Positions 5,851 to 8,950 of a stretch of 8,950 nucleotides of DNA are shown here, in pieces (the first letter of the stretch is position 1; each line of letters starts with the position of its first letter). A program made the position numbers and the translations under genes. This DNA is from Clostridia bacterium (GTDB lineage: Bacteria > Bacillota > Clostridia > Christensenellales > Borkfalkiaceae): the NCBI GenBank assembly GCA_017503885.1, contig JAFVSF010000018.1, positions 1 through 8,950 on the forward strand, in the 5' to 3' direction. Under the pieces are notes generated by a model that had not been told where the DNA came from, searched no databases, and worked only from the letters and a program-made list of their open reading frames with translations.

Positions 5851-8638
5851 TATCGAAGAAAGAAGAGAAGACATTAAAGAAAAAGATACTTTAAAAAATT
5901 TAAAAAAGATTAGTTCTATCATGGGTGAAATTGATTCTGTTAAGGAAAAACTTAAACAGATTAAGTCAAAATCGCATTTTATAACTAAAAAGATTTCTAC
6001 TAAAGAAAAGGAAATTAAGGCTAAAAACGAGGCGATTGTTCGTGCTCAAGTTGAGGCTGAAATTGCTGAAGTTGAAAAGCAAAATGCCGTTCAAGAGCCT
6101 GTAGTAGAAGTTGAAGCAGAGGTTTTAAAAGCAGAAGAAACAACTAAAGTTGGAAAGACTAAAAAATCAACTAAGACCAAAGCAGAACCTGTAGAAGAAT
6201 TGGCAACAGAACCTGTTGCTAATGTGGTTGAAACTTCTAATGAAGAGCCAAAAGTTATTGAAGAACCTAAGAAAGAAGAGCCTAAAGTTGAGGTTAGTCC
6301 TGAACCCGCAAAGGAAGAACCTACTCCAGTAGTAATGGATGAAAAGGCTTTAAAAGAAGCTAGAAAGAAGGCTATTGAGGATGCACAAGCAAGAGCTTTA
6401 GCAGAGGCAAGAGCAAAAATTCTTGAGCAAAAGAGAAAAGAGGCTATTGCAAGAGGCGAGGATCCCGACCTCGTAAAACTTCCTAGCCAACAACCAAGAG
6501 TATACGAGCCTAGAAACGATAGAGAGAGAAAACCTTTTAATAAAGATGGCAAGCCAGCTCAAAAGAGAGAGTTTTCGCCTCAAGAAAGAAAACAAAATGC
6601 TCAACAAGGTGCTAGACCACAACAAAAGCCTGCCGGTGGCTTAGGTATAATGCCTAAAAAGCCTGTTGAAGTTACCTTTGTTCCAAAGGATAGTGGTAAG
6701 AATTTTGGAAATAAGAAAAAGGGCACTGAAAAGAATTACGACGATAAGAAAGTTATCAATAAAAAGAGTTTAAGTAAAGGTCAAGTAAGCGTTGAAGACT
6801 TTGATGAAAACAAGACCGGTTACAGAAAACTTAGAACCAAAAAGGATAAAAAACAAGACGAGCAAGTTCAAACAATCAAGATTGAAAAAGCAGTTATCAA
6901 TAAAGAGATTATTCCTCTTAAAGAACTTTCTGAAAAACTTGGCATAACAGCAATCGAGATTACTAAAAAGCTTTTCAAAGAAGGTATTATGAAGACGATA
7001 AACGACTCCGTTGATTACGATACGGCTGCCGTTATTGCTGCTGACCTTGGTATAGAACTTGAACTTAAGTTAGATAAAACTGCTGAAGACGTATTAAATG
7101 AAGCGTTTGACTTTGTAGATAGTGCTGAAAATCTCGAAAAGAGAGCACCTGTTGTTACTGTAATGGGACACGTTGACCATGGTAAAACGTCACTTCTTGA
7201 TAGAATTAGAAATGCAAACGTTGCAGACGGAGAAGCTGGTGGTATTACTCAACATATCGGTGCATATACGGTTACTGTAAACGGTGAGAAGATTACCTTC
7301 CTTGACACTCCAGGTCACGCAGCGTTCACTGCAATGAGAGCAAGAGGTGCTCAAGTTACCGATATCGCTATTATCGTTATAGCAGGTGACGACGGAATAA
7401 TGCCACAAACCATCGAGGCAATTCACCACGCTCAAGCTGCTGGCGTTTCAATAATCGTTGCTGCGAATAAAATGGATAAGCCTCAATCCAACTTGGAAAG
7501 AGTTAAACAACAACTTGCCGAGCAATCTGTTCTCATTGAAGAATGGGGTGGCGACGTTGCTTTAGTTCCTGTTTCAGCAAAAACTGGTATGGGTATGGAT
7601 GAACTTATGGAAACTATACTTTTAACTGCTGAAGTTAAAGAACTTAAGGCAAACCCAAATAGAAAGGCTAAAGGCGTTATCGTAGAAGCAAAACTCGATA
7701 AGGGTAAAGGTCCAGTTGCTACTGTTCTTATTCAAAACGGTACTTTAAAGACTGGTGATAACCTCGTTGCAGGTACGATTACCGGTAGAGTTAGAGCAAT
7801 GATAGACGACAAGGGAAGAACTGTAAAAGAGGCAGGTCCTTCAATGGCAGTATCAATTCTTGGTTTAGATGAAGTTCCAAACGCAGGTGATTCACTCTAT
7901 GCAGTTGAACAAGATAAACTTTCTAAACTTGTTGCTCAAGAAAGAAAGAATAGAGAAAGAGAAGAGATGATTAAGCAATCCCAAAAGGTTACCTTAGACG
8001 ACTTGTTCTCTAAGATTTCAGACGGCAACCTTAAAGTACTCAATCTTCTTATCAAAGCAGACGTTCAAGGTTCTGTTGAGGCTGTAAAACAATCACTTTT
8101 AGAACTTTCTAACGAAGAGGTAAAAGTAAACGTTATCCACTCGGCTGTTGGTGCTATTAACGAAACTGACGTAATGCTTGCAGATTCATCTAATGCAATT
8201 ATAATCGGTTTCAACGTTCGTCCTGATACTAAGGCAAAGGCGTTAGCAGAAAGAAGCAAGGTTGACGTTAAACTTTATAGAATAATTTACGAGGCTATTG
8301 ATGACGTTACCAACGCTATGAAAGGTATGGTTGCTCCTAAGACTCAAGAAATTTACATGGGTAAGGTTGAAGTTCGCCAGACGTTTAAGATTACTGGTGT
8401 TGGTATGGTAGCCGGTGGTTACGTTACCGAGGGTAAGATTGTTAGAAATAGTAAACTTCGTATTTACCGTGATGACGTAATGATTTGTGAAGGTAATGTA
8501 AATCAACTCAAGCGTTTTAAAGATGACGTTAAGGAAGTGTCACAAGGCTTTGAATGTGGTATTTCTATTGAAAACTTCAACGATATTAAGGTTGGAGACT
8601 TTATCGAAAGTTATATAATCGAAGTAAAGCCTGTTTAA
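5843..8638 (+). CDS. infB: Translation initiation factor IF-2
   Basis: IF-2 is the GTPase that brings fMet-tRNA to the 30S subunit and promotes subunit joining. The 931 residues begin with a long low-complexity part (1 to about 345): a Lys/Glu helical stretch (1-80), EEPKV-like repeats (134-160), an Ala/Arg/Lys helix (166-206), and a Gln/Pro/Arg-rich basic stretch (215-340). The IF2_N domain follows (about 350-408). The G domain starts near 436: G1 GHVDHGKT (442-449), G2 GGITQHIGA (466-474), G3 DTPGH (488-492), G4 NKMD (542-545), G5 SAK (578-580). Domains II-IV complete it, ending with the conserved ECGISIENFNDIKVGDFIE (904-922). All motifs look intact. ATG is set by GGGAGG (5832-5837) and overlaps ylxQ. 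The gene ends in tandem TAA stops followed by a hairpin. Confidence 0.97.
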   Translation: MSNIEERREDIKEKDTLKNLKKISSIMGEIDSVKEKLKQIKSKSHFITKKISTKEKEIKAKNEAIVRAQVEAEIAEVEKQNAVQEPVVEVEAEVLKAEETTKVGKTKKSTKTKAEPVEELATEPVANVVETSNEEPKVIEEPKKEEPKVEVSPEPAKEEPTPVVMDEKALKEARKKAIEDAQARALAEARAKILEQKRKEAIARGEDPDLVKLPSQQPRVYEPRNDRERKPFNKDGKPAQKREFSPQERKQNAQQGARPQQKPAGGLGIMPKKPVEVTFVPKDSGKNFGNKKKGTEKNYDDKKVINKKSLSKGQVSVEDFDENKTGYRKLRTKKDKKQDEQVQTIKIEKAVINKEIIPLKELSEKLGITAIEITKKLFKEGIMKTINDSVDYDTAAVIAADLGIELELKLDKTAEDVLNEAFDFVDSAENLEKRAPVVTVMGHVDHGKTSLLDRIRNANVADGEAGGITQHIGAYTVTVNGEKITFLDTPGHAAFTAMRARGAQVTDIAIIVIAGDDGIMPQTIEAIHHAQAAGVSIIVAANKMDKPQSNLERVKQQLAEQSVLIEEWGGDVALVPVSAKTGMGMDELMETILLTAEVKELKANPNRKAKGVIVEAKLDKGKGPVATVLIQNGTLKTGDNLVAGTITGRVRAMIDDKGRTVKEAGPSMAVSILGLDEVPNAGDSLYAVEQDKLSKLVAQERKNREREEMIKQSQKVTLDDLFSKISDGNLKVLNLLIKADVQGSVEAVKQSLLELSNEEVKVNVIHSAVGAINETDVMLADSSNAIIIGFNVRPDTKAKALAERSKVDVKLYRIIYEAIDDVTNAMKGMVAPKTQEIYMGKVEVRQTFKITGVGMVAGGYVTEGKIVRNSKLRIYRDDVMICEGNVNQLKRFKDDVKEVSQGFECGISIENFNDIKVGDFIESYIIEVKPV

Positions 8639-8650
8639 TAAACAAACGTT

Positions 8651-8683
8651 AAACTGCCGACAATAAATAATGTCGGCAGTTTT
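8651..8683 (+). terminator. Hairpin between infB and rbfA (weak terminator)
   Basis: A perfect 12-bp stem (AAACTGCCGACA at 8651-8662 with TGTCGGCAGTTT at 8671-8682) has an 8-nt A/T loop. The 3' arm ends in a run of only four Ts (8680-8683) before AAATAAC. The GC-rich stem suits an intrinsic terminator, but the short U-tract predicts incomplete or NusA-assisted termination. It lies 12 nt after the infB stop and 37 nt before rbfA, so it may lower rbfA expression relative to infB or stabilise the infB 3' end. Confidence 0.65.
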
Positions 8684-8719
8684 AAATAACTATGCCCAAT
8701 AGTGCAGTAGGAGTTTAAT

Positions 8720-8950
8720 ATGAAAGTTAAAAGAGAACAAAGATTAAATAGTGAATTTCAAAAAGAAATTTATGATATTTTAAAAAACAAGGTTAAAAAT
8801 CACGATATTACTGAAATGTTTAGCATATTAGAAGTAGACGTTACTAACGATTTAAAATATGCTAAGGTGTACGTTTCAATTTTCTCAACTAATGCTGACA
8901 GAAAGCAAAAAACCTTTAATGCAATTTGCGACAGTGCGAAATTTGTAAGA
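8720..8950 (+). CDS. rbfA: Ribosome-binding factor A, N-terminal part (3' end outside window)
   Basis: RbfA is a small KH-like factor that binds 30S precursors during late 16S rRNA maturation and cold adaptation. Seventy-seven codons are visible before the right edge, out of about 115-130 normally. The family pattern is clear: basic opening KVKREQRLNSEFQKEIYDIL (2-21), followed by LEVDVTNDLKYAKVYVSIF (37-55), which matches the conserved V-x-V-S-x-DLKxAkVYVS region. The ATG is preceded by AGGAG (8709-8713) at 6 nt. It follows infB directly, without the ylxP gene seen in B. subtilis, and is separated from infB by a hairpin. Confidence 0.9.
   Translation, partial: MKVKREQRLNSEFQKEIYDILKNKVKNHDITEMFSILEVDVTNDLKYAKVYVSIFSTNADRKQKTFNAICDSAKFVR

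Noticed and set aside
6335..6337. Internal ATG of infB (Met165) as a start for a short IF-2 isoform
   Set aside because: The nearest AAGGA is about 18 nt upstream, too far for good initiation, and no closer purine-rich site is present.
6091..6552. Antisense open frame opposite the infB N-terminal region
   Set aside because: It is the mirror of the Glu/Lys/Ala/Pro-rich low-complexity sequence, giving a Ser/Leu-rich product with no ribosome binding site or family features.
1..8950. CRISPR arrays, insertion sequences, tRNA or rRNA genes
   Set aside because: No repeated spacer pattern, transposase-like frame, terminal repeats or structural RNA signature was seen on either strand. The non-coding gaps are short (largest 111 nt).

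Overview
The window is a low-GC, Firmicutes-like (probably uncultured Clostridia) stretch of core genes, all on the + strand. The assignment rests on AT-rich sequence, AGA-dominated arginine codons, AAGGAGG-type ribosome binding sites, TGA used as a stop, and the classic Gram-positive order polC-locus / rimP / nusA / ylxR / ylxQ / infB / rbfA. The exact taxon cannot be read from the sequence.

Region 1 (1-3570) is one tightly packed group. It holds the C-terminal end of an ECF-type vitamin transporter S component, type III pantothenate kinase (coaX), the MEP-pathway enzyme IspG, and a 508-residue PolC-type protein. Every junction overlaps (4, 8 and 11 nt), which suggests co-transcription and translational coupling. 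The first two genes fit uptake and phosphorylation of pantothenate for CoA. The neighbours usual in other Firmicutes at ispG/polC (dxr, rseP) are not seen upstream here.

Region 2 (3571-3681) is the only sizeable control region. It carries a candidate promoter, a 9-bp perfect dyad lying between the -35 and -10, and an 11-bp perfect hairpin followed by five Ts, placed just before a strong Shine-Dalgarno. This looks like an attenuator ahead of rimP-nusA.

Region 3 (3682-8950) is the translation/transcription-factor operon: rimP (30S maturation), nusA (elongation/termination), ylxR (rnpM), ylxQ (L7Ae-like), infB (IF-2), then a hairpin and the 5' part of rbfA. ylxP, which lies between infB and rbfA in Bacillus subtilis, is absent. 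The nusA and ylxQ starts are better placed at 4161 and 5521 than at the longest open frame.

The most unusual item is the protein at the polC position. It keeps the PolC N-terminal region, OB fold and an intact DEDDh proofreading exonuclease, but it lacks the PHP domain (including the part that normally separates OB from exonuclease) and the whole polymerase. Its OB-exonuclease linker contains QSFLF, which resembles a sliding-clamp-binding pentapeptide. It may be a stand-alone proofreading factor. A second genome-level signal is that Asn/Asp/Tyr/His codons followed by a Val codon are almost always NAC rather than NAT.
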